Below are positions 5,676-5,821 of a stretch of DNA of 5,821 nucleotides, one piece after another (position 1 is the stretch's first letter; each line of letters starts with the position of its first letter). Source of the stretch: Lachnospiraceae bacterium UBA7110 (GTDB lineage: Bacteria; Bacillota; Clostridia; Lachnospirales; Lachnospiraceae); NCBI GenBank assembly GCA_002492295.1, contig DKYC01000113.1, positions 1-5,821 on the forward strand, read 5' to 3'. The notes below the pieces were generated by a model. That model was not told the DNA's origin and did not search any database. It saw only the letters and a program-made list of their open reading frames with translations. The position numbers and the translations under genes were made by a program.

Positions 5676-5821
5676 ATGCAGCGCAAGCACAAATATGCCG
5701 TCTTTTTCTATAAACAGTATATGGTGTGGGGCATGTCATCATTCGAAAGATTTTGTGCATAAAAAAAGCTCCCGTCGCAAGGCAGGAGCTTTTTCCCTCT
5801 AGTATAACCATTATTAATTAA
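5655..5821. other. Intergenic region upstream of the deacetylase gene
   Basis: This stretch holds most of the inverted repeat and the right-edge terminator. Between them (5676-5760) the minus strand should carry the deacetylase promoter. A TATACT hexamer occurs on the minus strand around 5718-5723, but I find no acceptable -35 at the proper distance, so no promoter is called. Several TTA triplets at 5811-5821 could be the stop codon of a leftward gene beyond the edge; this cannot be decided here. Confidence 0.5.
5761..5794. terminator. Bidirectional intrinsic terminator with GCAA tetraloop near the right edge
   Basis: AAAAAGCTCC (5763-5772) pairs perfectly with GGAGCTTTTT (5785-5794). Inside, after a C-A mismatch, three further pairs (5774-5776 with 5781-5783, one G-T wobble) close a GCAA loop at 5777-5780, a stable GNRA-type tetraloop. 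The minus strand has seven T after the stem, the plus strand five. The longer T-run suggests it mainly ends a leftward gene lying beyond the right edge, insulating the deacetylase from read-through. Confidence 0.8.

Noticed and set aside
5503..5811. A 102-codon minus-strand frame at the right edge
   Set aside because: It overlaps the deacetylase start in another frame and runs through both the inverted repeat and a terminator hairpin; it matches no known family.

Overview
The window looks like ordinary chromosome from a Gram-positive anaerobe of the Clostridia, most likely a member or relative of the Lachnospiraceae. The reasons are the comEC-holA gene order, strong GGAGG-type ribosome binding sites, a DUF4250 small protein, a secreted pectate lyase and a moderate GC content (roughly mid-40s percent, estimated by eye). 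The genus cannot be fixed from the sequence alone.

Left part (1-2944, plus strand): a housekeeping cluster. It opens inside comEC, the DNA-uptake channel, whose 5' end lies outside the window. Next comes holA, the delta subunit of the DNA polymerase III clamp loader, then a 57-codon DUF4250 gene that is easy to miss because of its size. A well-formed sigma-A-type promoter sits in the comEC-holA gap, so holA and DUF4250 can be expressed independently of comEC. A long AT-rich hairpin with a T-tract (2971-3027) closes the unit.

Middle part (2945-4906): a 357-base non-coding region holds that terminator and a candidate promoter. The promoter is flanked by a dyad, a tandem ATTGCC repeat and a downstream palindrome. 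After it comes a GTG-initiated secreted enzyme built as signal peptide, N-terminal beta-rich module, Ser/Thr/Gly linker, and right-handed beta-helix of polysaccharide lyase family 9 (PL9). The four acidic calcium ligands and the catalytic lysine expected for PL9 are present.

Right part (4872-5821): a membrane-anchored CE4 (NodB-type) polysaccharide deacetylase on the minus strand converges on the lyase gene. The two share a bidirectional terminator that abuts the deacetylase stop codon. Upstream of the deacetylase are a perfect 12-bp inverted repeat and, near the right edge, a second bidirectional terminator with a GCAA tetraloop that separates it from whatever lies beyond.

The cluster on the left supports DNA uptake and replication. 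The lyase would attack plant pectin outside the cell. The deacetylase most likely modifies the cell wall, although an acetylated plant polysaccharide is a possible alternative substrate. I see no mobile element, CRISPR array, RNA gene or clearly new multi-gene system. The least described items are the DUF4250 protein, the N-terminal module of the lyase, and the inverted repeat upstream of the deacetylase.
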